NCBI GenBank assembly: GCA_910587085.1
Contig: CAJUMC010000006.1
Location: forward strand, 91,063-100,873
Direction of reading: 5' to 3'
Source: an uncultured Lachnospiraceae bacterium
Lineage (GTDB): Bacteria; Bacillota; Clostridia; Lachnospirales; Lachnospiraceae
Length of the DNA: 9,811 nucleotides
This document shows, one piece after another, positions 1 to 8,132 of this stretch. The notes beneath the pieces are model-generated. The model was not told where the DNA came from. It searched no databases and saw only the letters and a program-made list of their open reading frames with translations. Position 1 is the first letter of the stretch, and every line of letters begins with the position of its first letter. Made by a program: the position numbers and the translations under genes.

Positions 1-298
1 CTGCTCCAGGTTCGGTCGGTGCCGGCTTATCCGTGCCCGGTTCGGTCGGTGCCGGTTTGTCCGTGCCAGGCTCCGTTGGTGCCGGTTTGTCCGTGCCAGG
101 CTCTGCCGTACCGCTTGTCGGCGCCGGACTCAATTCGTTCTCGCCGCGATTTTCATCGCCGCATCCGGCAAAAATTGTTCCCATCGCAAGAAAGGCACAG
201 AGCAGTCCGCACGCTGTTCTGCCGCCCCGTCTAAAGGCTGCCTTTTTCCTCCTCTCTGTCCGGTTTTTTCTTCTCCCCACTCCTGCTGCCTGATTCAT
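1..298 (-). CDS. Lipoprotein with Pro/Thr-rich tandem-repeat linker (N-terminal part, cut by the left edge)
   Basis: Only the first 99 codons are inside the window and no stop is reached. The start is ATG at 296-298, preceded by AGGGAGGA (306-313) at a good distance. The N-terminus is unusually long and basic (about eleven Arg/Lys in residues 9-27). A hydrophobic stretch follows (about residues 28-44) and ends in IFAGC, a lipobox with Cys46 as the likely lipidated residue. After the Cys comes a short acidic segment, then three copies of a ten-residue unit (EPGTDKPAPT) and the start of a fourth, diverged one. This is a flexible linker that would hold a downstream domain away from the membrane. 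The gene follows the GH43 gene on the same strand after about 100 bases with no terminator, so it is probably cotranscribed. A surface glycosidase or sugar-binding protein would fit, but the functional domain is outside the window and the product cannot be named. Confidence 0.8.
   Translation of the reverse strand, partial: MNQAAGVGRRKNRTERRKKAAFRRGGRTACGLLCAFLAMGTIFAGCGDENRGENELSPAPTSGTAEPGTDKPAPTEPGTDKPAPTEPGTDKPAPTEPGA
11..100 (-). repeat. Three tandem 30-bp repeats inside the lipoprotein gene
   Basis: Units at 11-40, 41-70 and 71-100 differ at only a few positions. They are in frame and encode a ten-residue Pro/Thr/Asp/Lys linker unit. Bases 1-10 begin a fourth, diverged unit. The near identity at DNA level suggests recent copy-number change by slippage or recombination. 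Confidence 0.9.
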
Positions 299-398
299 AA
301 TCAAATCCTCCCTGTCTCGAACGGTTTCTCTGAAAATTTTCCACTCTGCTCTGCCGCTCAGCCTGTTTTCTGCGCGGTCGTTTTTTACATTATCCGTA
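299..398 (-). other. Short intergenic gap between the GH43 gene and the lipoprotein gene
   Basis: This gap of 100 bases holds the lipoprotein ribosome binding site (306-313). I see no hairpin with a T-tract and no convincing promoter, which supports cotranscription of the two genes. Confidence 0.5.
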
Positions 399-1850
399 CT
401 ATTTCATAAATACAAATTCCTTCAGCTCAAACAGGCAGCGCCCCCGGAAAAACTCCCCAGTCCAGCCGCCGTAATCCGTTGTTACACGAAAATAAAGCGC
501 ATGCCTTCCGTTTACCTTCTCCACCGCTGCGCGCACAATGCCGTCGTCCGGTCCGATCTCGCAGGCTCCGATTTCCCGCAGCGTATCCCCTTCGCCGTCA
601 TCCGTCAGAATATGAAGCCGGCAGCGGCAGCCGGTTCCGCCGATGCGGGCCGAAAATTCCATACTTCCGCCCGACCGGTCTTCCCCGAAATCAAAATACT
701 TATATCCGATCTCGCATCCGTCCATAATCCCGGCAATCACGCGCTCAAACTCGTTTTTCTCCGTCACCATCGCGCCGCCCTTCAGCACGCAGGCAAGCTC
801 TGCCGGCGTGATCCGATACGGCGAAAGCGACTCCTCAAAGCCGAGCGACGTCATTTCCACCGGCGGAATCGTGCCGTCCGGCAGTATGGTAATACGCTCC
901 GCACAGCCGCGGCGCGACATGATCGTCCCGTTTGTCATCCGGTGATAAAAAACGTACCACTGCCCGTTTATGCACGCTACCGAACCATGATTATTCCCGC
1001 CCGGATAGTCCACGCCGTTGTCCACAATATAGCCACGGTATGTAAACGGCCCGGTCGGCCGCTGTGCCGTCGCATAGGCCAGCCTGCTGCCGCGCCGCGG
1101 AGAATAAATGAGATAGTACAGATTGCCGATTTTCCGCGGCGAGCATGCCTCAAAAAACAGCGAATCATTCTCTTCAAAACCGTAGGAATCCGCGACTTCA
1201 ATCCCCTCCGCCGTCGGAGGATTCGCCTGCTTCGCGCTGCGCAGTTCTCCCGCCTCCCCCGGCTTTTCGCCCTCCTTCGGCGCGGGGAATTCCCGCGGTA
1301 TAATATGTTCGATGCAGCTCCCGTCCAGAATTTCGTACATATTCTCCGCGTTCACCTCGGCCATAAACGAGCGCTCATAGCCGCAGTAAATATAAACCCT
1401 TCCATCACCGTCCACAAGCACTCCCGGATCGATAAACCATCCGCTGCAGCAGACGGAATCCGGCACGGTATAGAGATACTGCGACAGCAGACGGAACGGT
1501 CCCTCCGGACGGTCGCCGACTGCAACGCAGCCGACCGAATTGATGATATACGCGTAGAGATAGTATTTTCCATCTTTTTCCACCACATCCGGAGCATACA
1601 GCTCGTTGTTTTCCCCCGTCCACGGCGTATCAGCTGCATGATCTCGATCCGCCCTTGTGTGAAAAATATCTCCATGGCATACCCAGTTACCGGGATTATT
1701 CAGCGGCGCGCTCCAGCATTTCAGCACATAGTCACAGAAACGATCCGAACCGGCCCGGTCATGCGAGCCGTACACATACACCCGATTGCCGAATACCCGC
1801 GGCTCCCCGTCAGGAATATACTCCCACGAGGGCAGATATGGATTTGGCAT
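399..1850 (-). CDS. Glycoside hydrolase family 43 enzyme with C-terminal beta-rich (CBM6-like) domain
   Basis: The 483-residue product starts MPNPYLPSWEYIPDGEP, a typical GH43 N-terminus. GH43 enzymes form a five-bladed beta-propeller and release arabinose or xylose from plant polysaccharides with inversion. The expected catalytic residues are visible: general base Asp14 (YIPDGEP), pKa-modulating Asp141 (FIDPGVLVDGDG) and general acid Glu234 (FFEACSPRK). His288 in NNHGS matches the conserved metal-coordinating His. Residues from about 338 to the end form a separate beta-rich region resembling CBM6-type modules. There is no signal peptide, so the enzyme is probably cytoplasmic and acts on imported oligosaccharides. 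A polar insertion at about residues 190-220 lies between the second and third catalytic residues. The frame is open for 43 more codons, to 1979, but ATG 1850 has AGGGAGGA (1855-1862) and begins exactly at the conserved motif. Beta-xylosidase, alpha-L-arabinofuranosidase and arabinanase activities cannot be told apart here. Confidence 0.92.
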   Translation of the reverse strand: MPNPYLPSWEYIPDGEPRVFGNRVYVYGSHDRAGSDRFCDYVLKCWSAPLNNPGNWVCHGDIFHTRADRDHAADTPWTGENNELYAPDVVEKDGKYYLYAYIINSVGCVAVGDRPEGPFRLLSQYLYTVPDSVCCSGWFIDPGVLVDGDGRVYIYCGYERSFMAEVNAENMYEILDGSCIEHIIPREFPAPKEGEKPGEAGELRSAKQANPPTAEGIEVADSYGFEENDSLFFEACSPRKIGNLYYLIYSPRRGSRLAYATAQRPTGPFTYRGYIVDNGVDYPGGNNHGSVACINGQWYVFYHRMTNGTIMSRRGCAERITILPDGTIPPVEMTSLGFEESLSPYRITPAELACVLKGGAMVTEKNEFERVIAGIMDGCEIGYKYFDFGEDRSGGSMEFSARIGGTGCRCRLHILTDDGEGDTLREIGACEIGPDDGIVRAAVEKVNGRHALYFRVTTDYGGWTGEFFRGRCLFELKEFVFMK

Positions 1851-1947
1851 AACGTCCTCCCTTCTCCCAGCTACCGAATCCGGGCAAATATCTTCCGCAC
1901 GGATTCCGCCGGCAAACCGCCGGATGCTGTTTCCCCTTTGATTTTCC

Positions 1948-1987
1948 CGTATGCCGTATGCGGATACGGCATACCGCATACCGCATA
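1948..1987. repeat. Inverted repeat plus direct CCGCATA repeats in the GH43 leader
   Basis: Bases 1950-1959 and 1964-1973 are perfect 10-bp inverted arms (TATGCCGTAT / ATACGGCATA) around a 4-base centre, extended by one more pair at 1949/1974. Two direct copies of CCGCATA follow at 1974-1980 and 1981-1987, and a third, inverted copy lies at 1957-1963. The cluster sits just downstream of the expected GH43 transcription start, where a repressor operator or a 5' RNA hairpin would act. There is no T-tract directly after it on the minus strand, so a simple terminator is unlikely. Confidence 0.6.
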
Positions 1988-2002
1988 AGATTCTGCTTCT
2001 CT

Positions 2003-2031
2003 ATTTTAGCATATCGGAGACTTCCCGTCAA
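2003..2031 (-). promoter_or_regulatory. Sigma-A promoter of the GH43 gene
   Basis: On the minus strand TTGACG (2026-2031) and TAAAAT (2003-2008) are separated by exactly 17 bases. Transcription would start near 1996, giving a leader of about 145 bases that includes the repeat cluster at 1948-1987. Confidence 0.75.
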
Positions 2032-2330
2032 AGAGATACGTTCCGACATAGCAGGCGTATTTTTTCTGGTTCAGAAGCTGTTAAGTTCTGCTCAAATTAT
2101 AGTTTTCTTTCCTCTATGTTTTCCATGCTCCAAGCTTTCAGTTTCACATTTTAATCATAAACCACCCTCTTTTCTTATAAACAAACTTACACATAAGAAA
2201 AAGCCTCTATATCCATTAAGGACCTAAAAGCTTTTCCTCATTTCCTAATACAATTGTTTTTACTCCAGTCATTACATAGGCCTTATCCCCATTCATACAG
2301 CCTTAGTATCTCACTACAGCCCGAGAAAAA
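2032..2330. other. AT-rich stretch without a recognisable gene
   Basis: No credible coding frame, ribosome binding site or strong hairpin was found. The base composition is clearly more AT-rich than the GH43 gene to its left. It lies downstream of the decayed nuclease gene and may hold debris from the same insertion, but nothing here can be identified. Confidence 0.4.
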
Positions 2331-3573
2331 CTAAAATACATCATTACTCCCTGAACACTTTATATGCTCTATTTTACAGCTATGCCCTGCGTCCTTCTTG
2401 TCCTTATCATAGTTTATCCCCACCAAAACCACCTCACCCGTATAATCTTTCCATGTATCAGAATATTTCTTCTTTTTTATCTGCTGAATCGCGGCCTGCG
2501 CCGCTTGATTATGTATGCGCGCAATCGAACGCCGCTGCGACCTCATCCGCCCTGCCCTCTAACGTATTTTGCAACAGGCACTCCGAGTCCACAATAATCT
2601 TCATTACATTCTCCCAGCCGTCATCGCTGATTGCATTTTCAAATTCCCTCATAATTTCGTTATTGGGAATAAACACCCTTTCCCTCACAGAATCATATGC
2701 CAAATACCCCAAGTGGACCAGGAGTGTAAGGACATCATCCTTTGTCTGGAGGTTACACATATCATTCTTGAATTTGCCAGTCCTAACGGGAACGCTTTCA
2801 CGGCCAAGCATCTTTACAATCTCATCACGCAATCCATCAAGGTTCATATTGATATATCTTTTCAAAGCCTCATAAGTCTCTGTTGCCGTCCAATAATTGG
2901 AGCACCTGCCACGCCGCATTGCCTCCACGACGGACTTCGGGTTATAAACATGCTGGAAATTTATAAGCTCATACCCATCATACCAACTGCTTACTTCTTC
3001 AAAATTCATTTGATACTGGGAACAGAGTGCTTTTACCTCAGCTTCCGTAAAACCGGTATACTCCTCAAATACGCCCTGGTCTACCATGGAGTATTCCGTA
3101 AACATGTTTAAAGCAGAATGCACCCCATACTTCTTGACGGGCAAAATACCAGTCATATAGGCAAGTGCCACATAAGGCTGGTCTTTTAAAAGGTTGCGCA
3201 GAAAATCAAGATATTGTTTCTGCAGCTCCTCCGAGTCCTGCCGCTCACGCATCACACAGTCCCACTCGTCAATCAGGAAAATGAATATCCGTTCTGTCTT
3301 TGCATAAATCCTGCGCAGCGCGTCTGCAAGTCCGATATCCTGTCGCTTCAGGAACTCCCCATATTCCTCTCGGATTTCCTCCAACACTTCCTCTTCCAGA
3401 TATTCTGTTATTTCTCGGTGCTTCGCGCCAATCAGAAACTGTTGCATGTTCAGATAAATGACATCATACTTGTTTAGATGTTCTCTAAACTTTGGGTTCC
3501 CTTCAACTTCCAGTCCCTTAAACAATTCCCTGAAATCCCTCCATCCAACACTATATTTGCAGCCCATAATCAA
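2331..3573 (-). pseudogene. Decayed AAA-ATPase-like / PD-(D/E)XK nuclease family gene
   Basis: Two frames together resemble the AAA-ATPase-like family (PF09820) with a C-terminal PD-(D/E)XK-type region (PF08011, formerly DUF1703). The first frame (2509-3573, about 354 codons) has the family's Walker B-like strand (IFIFLIDEWD, about residues 96-105), the YMTGILPVKKYG motif (about 139-150), a WYDGY/VYNPKSV block and a DDVLTLLVHLGYLAYDS block. Two key parts are missing. The N-terminus begins after the point where the Walker A region should lie. At about 2510-2545 the first frame runs into TAA, and the family's C-terminal tail (AAIQQIKKKKYSDTWKDYTG, then VVLVGINYD) continues in another frame to 2331. 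The segment normally between them, which carries the Asp and Glu-X-Lys nuclease core, is absent. The start is TTG 3573 or ATG 3567, both with poor ribosome binding sites. The function of the intact family is poorly defined. A shortened ATPase-like protein might still be made. Confidence 0.8.
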
Positions 3574-3601
3574 ATTCCGAATACATAATATCTTTACGAA
3601 A

Positions 3602-3630
3602 AGTATATTTCAAGACAACTGCCTTGTCAA
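3602..3630 (-). promoter_or_regulatory. Strong sigma-A-like promoter in front of the decayed nuclease gene
   Basis: TTGACA (3625-3630, perfect) and TATACT (3602-3607) on the minus strand are 17 bases apart. The -35 box and spacer contain inverted arms AAGACAA (3612-3618) and TTGTCAA (3624-3630), with one mismatch and 5 bases between them, a possible operator. The predicted start lies only about 20-30 bases before the remaining reading frame. Confidence 0.65.
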
Positions 3631-3670
3631 TTTTAAAAATTATTATATCCGCAGAGAACAATTAAAAATA

Positions 3671-3717
3671 TAAAAAACAGGCTGCTGTCAGCCGAATTTT
3701 CAGCTGAAACAGCAGCC
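3671..3717 (-). terminator. Rho-independent terminator of the exporter operon
   Basis: Arms GGCTGCTGT (3680-3688) and ACAGCAGCC (3709-3717) pair perfectly over 9 bp. An inner CAGC/GCTG (3689-3692 / 3703-3706) extends the stem. On the minus strand the stem is followed by a T-run (3672-3677 and beyond). It lies about 75 bases after the stop of the heptad-repeat gene. Confidence 0.88.
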
Positions 3718-3791
3718 CGCCCTTTATCTCCATTTGGTTCTGGTATTCTTCAATCGGATTTCCTGTCCGCGCAATGTTCTGCAATCCCCTG

Positions 3792-5927
3792 CTATTTTCC
3801 GATGCTCTCCGTCCGGATAAGGAATGTTACGCTGCCGTCCATTTCGCCGCTGGCTCCGGTAAAGCTGCGGTACTCGGAAGCGGCGTCCAGCATTGCATCG
3901 AATCTCTCATAAACATTTTTCAGATCGGCATCCTCCAGTGCCCCGAGAAGCCTGCCGATTCCCTCCTCGCTGTACTCCTTCATGCCGTCTGCCAGCGTTT
4001 CCGCGCCGTCTGCCAGCTCTGCCGCCCCGTTCGAGAGCTTTTTTGCTCCGCCGTCAAGCTCCGCTGCGCCTTCCTTCAGGGCCGTGCTGCCCCCGGCAAG
4101 TGCAGCAGCTCCGTCAGAGAGAGTCCCGGCTCCGACGTACAGACCGTCCGCGCCGTCCTTCAGCTGTCCGCCCGCCGCCTGAAGCTGTGCAAGACCCGCA
4201 TCCAGCTCCGCTGCTCCGGCATCCGCCCGGTCGATTCCTTCAGCCAGCTTTCCAAAGCCCTCCTTCAGCTGCGGAAGCTTTCCGACAAGTTCTCCGAGAC
4301 CCGCATCCAGCGTCTGCGCCCCCTTCGAAAGCGCTGCGCTGCCGGCTTCCAGGGTTTCTGCCCCTTCGGCAAGCTGTACCGCACCGACCGCAACCGTCTT
4401 TACGCCGCTCTTCAAGGCTCCGTCACCCGTCATGCTGTCCGCAATCTGCTGCTGCGCCGCAATGGTCTGCTGCAGAGTTCCGACCATGGTCTGCAGAGCC
4501 GCCGCCGTCTCCGCATCCAGTTTTGCTCCGTACGCCGCCGCGAATGCCGTCAGACCGTCAAGCACCTGCTGATTGTATGCAATGGTAGCATCCAGCGAGG
4601 CCCAGGCGGCATCCACGCCCTGATTGAGAGCCTCAGCCCCCGCACCGAGTTTTTTAAGACCAGCATTAAGGCTCTCTGCACCGGTCTGCACCTGCTCAGC
4701 GCCCATTTTGAGCTCCCCGCTGCCCGCAGCAAGCGCCCCGGCGCCCGCAGCCGCAGCCTCGATACCCTCCGACAGTTCCTCCGTTCCGCTCTTTAACGCC
4801 GCTGTTCCTGCCGCAAGCGCCGCAGAGCCGCTCTTTGCACTGTCCAGGCCGTCTGCAAAGCCCTCGGCGCCGCCGGCAAGGGCTTTCGCACCGGTCTTCA
4901 GCTCCTCCGCCCCTTCGGCAAGCACCTGCATATTATCGGACAGCGTTCCGGCGCCCTGTGCAAGCGCTCCTGCTCCGTTCCAAAGCTCCCTGGCACCCTC
5001 GGAAAGCTCCTTCGCGCCGTCCTTCAGCCTCAGGGCACCGTCCGCCAGCTCCTCCGTCGCATCGCCGAGCTTTGTGAACGCATCGCTCAGAGAATCCAGG
5101 TCTGCATCCCCATTCAGTGAAATTTCGGAAAACGGGCTGTTTGTCGCCACCGTAAAGGTATTGGTCAGCGAAAAGTCAACCATATCCGCCGTAATCTCCG
5201 CGTAATCCATGGAATAATCCTCCGAAAGCCCTAGACTCTCCGCCACACCCGGCATTCCGACCAGCACGGCGGCACAGAGATTTCCCTGGCGGATCAGCTT
5301 TCCGTGCGTCACCTCGACATTCTCAAACTTTTCCTCGTCGAACAGAACTGCCGTCACCATCGCGAATGGGACTGCAACCTCCTGCTGTCCGCCGCCCGCT
5401 GTTCCGGTCTGATGATTATAGTAATCAAACCGCATCGTAACCTTCCCGCTCTTTCCGGAAAGCTCCTGTGCCGTAAGCTCCCTCCCGTCCAGAAAATAGG
5501 TTACTCTGACCCCCACCGGTGCCTCCGCCGCGGTTGTTCCGCGGTAGCAGATATCATTTCCGTCAGCCTGCCAGATCAGGCTGCTGCCGTTCTGCACAAA
5601 GCTCTCGTCTCCCTTTATATTTACGATATCCTGCAGGCTTGAAATATCCGGAAAGCTCTTAAGACCGTCCGGATTTGTCAACGTGTCCGTAACGACCACC
5701 TGCTTTTTCTCACCGTTCGCATCAGCAAAGACATAGACAAGCTCCTTCTTTTCCGCTTCCAGCCCGCTCTGTGTTTTCGTGACGGCAATCCCCGCTTCCC
5801 GGTTTACGCCGACCACAGGAATCTCTTTCTCTGCCGCATCCGCCCGGTTTCCCGCATAAGCAAAGGTACATCCCGCCGAGAGCGCTACAATCAATCCTCC
5901 AGCAACCAGTTTCTGATATGTCTTCAT
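3792..5927 (-). CDS. Secreted X-X-X-Leu-X-X-Gly heptad-repeat protein, partner of the MMPL transporter
   Basis: The 711-residue product starts at ATG 5925-5927 with AGAGG (5934-5938) six bases away. An in-frame ATG at 5960 has no ribosome binding site and would put charged residues before the signal peptide. Residues 1-34 form a signal sequence. ALSAGC (Cys20) is a weak lipobox, while AYA-GN or ADA-AE would be ordinary cleavage sites. Residues 35-280 are a mixed, beta-rich ectodomain. Two long blocks of seven-residue repeats ending in Gly (such as AEELKTG, AAALAGG) follow at about 283-438 and 506-649, separated by about 65 non-repetitive residues. The C-terminus (about 650-711) ends in SFTGASGEMDGSVTFLIRTE and has no membrane segment. 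The repeats match the known xxxLxxG heptad family (TIGR03057), seen in YhgE/Pip-like proteins and often next to MMPL genes. An extracellular rod helping the transporter is likely; its exact role is unknown. The start lies 57 bases after the transporter stop, so one operon. Confidence 0.85.
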   Translation of the reverse strand: MKTYQKLVAGGLIVALSAGCTFAYAGNRADAAEKEIPVVGVNREAGIAVTKTQSGLEAEKKELVYVFADANGEKKQVVVTDTLTNPDGLKSFPDISSLQDIVNIKGDESFVQNGSSLIWQADGNDICYRGTTAAEAPVGVRVTYFLDGRELTAQELSGKSGKVTMRFDYYNHQTGTAGGGQQEVAVPFAMVTAVLFDEEKFENVEVTHGKLIRQGNLCAAVLVGMPGVAESLGLSEDYSMDYAEITADMVDFSLTNTFTVATNSPFSEISLNGDADLDSLSDAFTKLGDATEELADGALRLKDGAKELSEGARELWNGAGALAQGAGTLSDNMQVLAEGAEELKTGAKALAGGAEGFADGLDSAKSGSAALAAGTAALKSGTEELSEGIEAAAAGAGALAAGSGELKMGAEQVQTGAESLNAGLKKLGAGAEALNQGVDAAWASLDATIAYNQQVLDGLTAFAAAYGAKLDAETAAALQTMVGTLQQTIAAQQQIADSMTGDGALKSGVKTVAVGAVQLAEGAETLEAGSAALSKGAQTLDAGLGELVGKLPQLKEGFGKLAEGIDRADAGAAELDAGLAQLQAAGGQLKDGADGLYVGAGTLSDGAAALAGGSTALKEGAAELDGGAKKLSNGAAELADGAETLADGMKEYSEEGIGRLLGALEDADLKNVYERFDAMLDAASEYRSFTGASGEMDGSVTFLIRTESIGK

Positions 5928-5984
5928 AATCTGCCTCTTTTCTGCCGCCTCCGCGGCCATATTCTATAAATATTTCGCTTTGTA

Positions 5985-8111
5985 TTATGCCATTTTGTTT
6001 TCGCAGTTTCCGTTCCCCGCAGGCTTCTGCTTTTCCGCTGCACTCCTGCAGTCCAGAAAATTCCAGCTCGTCTTTACGATCACTTTATCAAAAATCAGGA
6101 GCATGGAAGGAAGCACGCAATTAACTACGATCATACTGATAATCGCTCCTCTCGCCATCAGTGAACAGAGGGAACTGATCATGTCAATATCCGAATACAG
6201 CCCGACGCCGAAGGTCGCCGCAAAAAAGCAGAATGCGCTGATCATAATGGAACTCATCGATGTCGAAAGTGCGGTCGTCACGGCCTCCTGCTTCGCATTT
6301 CCGCGGCTCCTCTCCTTCCGGTAGCGCGTCGTCATCAGAATCGCATAATCGACGGTTGCACCGAGCTGGATGGTGCCGATTACAATCGAAGCGATAAACG
6401 GAAGCTCCGTATTGGTAAAACACGGAATGCCCATGTTGATAAAAATCGCGAACTCAATTACTGCCACAAGAAGGATCGGCAGGGAGATCGAGCGGAACAC
6501 AAACGCAATAATCATAAAAACCGCAACAATGGAGACGGCGCTGACGGTCTGAAAATCCACATTGGTGATCTCGATCAGATCCTTGGTGCAGGGCGCTTCG
6601 CCGATCACCAGTGCCTTCGGATCGTATTTCTTCACAATCGCATTCAGCAGCTCAATCTGAGCGTTGACCTCGTCGGAGGCAACCTTGTATTCCGACGCAA
6701 CCAGCATCAGCTGATAGCGTTCCCCTTTCAGCTTTCCGGTCAGCTCTTCCGGGAAGAAGCCGCCCGGCACCGCGCCGCCGGTCAGAGTATCAAAACCGAG
6801 CGCAAAGGAAACACCGTCCACCTGTCCAAGTTCCTTAAGCATATCCGCCGCCGTCTTTCCGTCCAGCCCGGTATCTGCCAGCACCATGTGAATGGAGTTC
6901 ATATTGAAATTTTCTTCCAGCTTTCTGTTTGCTGTAATACTCGCCAGCTCCTCCGGCAGCGTTCGATCCAGATTGTAATATACATCTGTATGCGTATAAC
7001 CGTACAGCGCCGGGAACAAAACAGCAAGGAACAGTGCCGCAAACACCCAGGAATGCCTGGTAACATAGCCGGCGCATTTTCCGATATCCGGGATCAGCGG
7101 GCGGTGCGTGGTTTTTTTCAGCGCTCCATCAAAGATCAGAAGCATGGACGGCAGGATTGTAATGCAGCCGATCACGCCGAAGACGACGCCCTTCGCCATT
7201 ACGAGTCCGAGATCCTTTCCAAGCGTAAAGCTCATAAAACACAGGGCGATAAAACCGGCTACTGTGGTAACAGAACTGCCCACTACGGAGGTCAGCGTGT
7301 TGGAAATGGCATGCGCCATGGCCCGGTTCCTGTCATTCGGGAAGCGCTCCTGGTTCTCCCGGTAGCTGTGCCACAGAAAGATCGAATAATCCATGGTGAC
7401 GCCGAGCTGAAGCACGGCGCTGAGTGCTTTGGTAATATAGGAAACCTCGCCGAAAAAATAATTGGTGCCGAGATTGTACACGATTGCCATGCCGATGCTG
7501 GCCAGAAACATCAGCGGCGCAAGGAACGAATCCATGGTGAGCGAAAGCACCAGCACCGAGAGAAGCACCGCAATCATAACATAGATCGGTGTCTCCGAAT
7601 CGGACAGATTTTTTGTATCGGTCACGACGGCGGACATACCGGCCAGAAAGCATTGTTTATTGCCGATCCTGCGGATCTCCTCAATCGCATCCATCGTCTC
7701 CGCCGCAGAGGTGGTATTCCGGAAGAAGATCGCCATCAGCGTGACATCGCCGTTCTGAAATACCGAGAGCAGCTTTTCCGGCAGCAGCTCCATCGGAATG
7801 CTGATGTCGAGGATGCTGTCATACCAGATCACGGAATCTACGCCCTCCACCTGTTCGAGCCTTTGTTTCAGCTCCGCGACTTCGCGTTCTTCCATCCCCT
7901 CCACCATAAACATGGAAAAGGCGCCCTTGCCGAAATCCTCCAGCAGAATGTCCTGCCCCACCATCGTATCAATATCCCCGGGCAGATAGTACAGTATGTC
8001 GTAGTTTACCTTCGTGTTGATATAACCGAGCGCGGAAGGTATCAGCAGCAAAATACTGACGATCAGAACCGGAATCCGATACTTCACAATTTTCTTTCCA
8101 AAACTCACCAT
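5985..8111 (-). CDS. MMPL/RND-superfamily exporter
   Basis: The 708-residue membrane protein has the twofold MMPL layout (PF03176). Each half has one membrane segment (about residues 12-30 and 353-371), a large outer domain (about 31-172 and 372-520), then a bundle of five membrane segments (about 173-328 and 521-675). Both halves keep the Asp-Tyr pair that carries protons in RND/MmpL proteins: Asp241-Tyr242 in GVTMDYSIFL and Asp588-Tyr589 in GATVDYAILM. It should export a lipid-like or hydrophobic compound, possibly a drug or bile-type molecule, using the proton gradient; the substrate cannot be read from sequence. It starts at ATG 8109-8111 with AGGAAG upstream. It is first in a two-gene operon with the heptad-repeat protein, is divergent from a TetR regulator, and its promoter is covered by palindromic operators. 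Length is normal and the gene appears intact. Confidence 0.93.
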   Translation of the reverse strand: MVSFGKKIVKYRIPVLIVSILLLIPSALGYINTKVNYDILYYLPGDIDTMVGQDILLEDFGKGAFSMFMVEGMEEREVAELKQRLEQVEGVDSVIWYDSILDISIPMELLPEKLLSVFQNGDVTLMAIFFRNTTSAAETMDAIEEIRRIGNKQCFLAGMSAVVTDTKNLSDSETPIYVMIAVLLSVLVLSLTMDSFLAPLMFLASIGMAIVYNLGTNYFFGEVSYITKALSAVLQLGVTMDYSIFLWHSYRENQERFPNDRNRAMAHAISNTLTSVVGSSVTTVAGFIALCFMSFTLGKDLGLVMAKGVVFGVIGCITILPSMLLIFDGALKKTTHRPLIPDIGKCAGYVTRHSWVFAALFLAVLFPALYGYTHTDVYYNLDRTLPEELASITANRKLEENFNMNSIHMVLADTGLDGKTAADMLKELGQVDGVSFALGFDTLTGGAVPGGFFPEELTGKLKGERYQLMLVASEYKVASDEVNAQIELLNAIVKKYDPKALVIGEAPCTKDLIEITNVDFQTVSAVSIVAVFMIIAFVFRSISLPILLVAVIEFAIFINMGIPCFTNTELPFIASIVIGTIQLGATVDYAILMTTRYRKERSRGNAKQEAVTTALSTSMSSIMISAFCFFAATFGVGLYSDIDMISSLCSLMARGAIISMIVVNCVLPSMLLIFDKVIVKTSWNFLDCRSAAEKQKPAGNGNCENKMA

Positions 8112-8132
8112 TCTCTTTTCTTCCTTTCATTT

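Noticed and set aside
11..100. 30-bp repeats as a possible CRISPR array
   Set aside because: The units are directly adjacent without spacers and encode an in-frame linker in a lipoprotein.
1851..1979. 43-residue N-terminal extension of the GH43 protein
   Set aside because: It has no ribosome binding site, is not family-like, and covers the leader repeats. ATG 1850 has a strong ribosome binding site and begins at the conserved motif.
501..1988. Long plus-strand open frame (about 495 codons) opposite the GH43 gene
   Set aside because: It is a low-complexity Arg/His/Pro-rich translation antisense to a clear enzyme gene with conserved catalytic residues. It arises from the GC-rich codon pattern of the real gene.
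3774..4796. Plus-strand open frames opposite the heptad-repeat gene
   Set aside because: They reflect the repetitive, GC-rich coding pattern of the minus-strand gene and look like no protein family.
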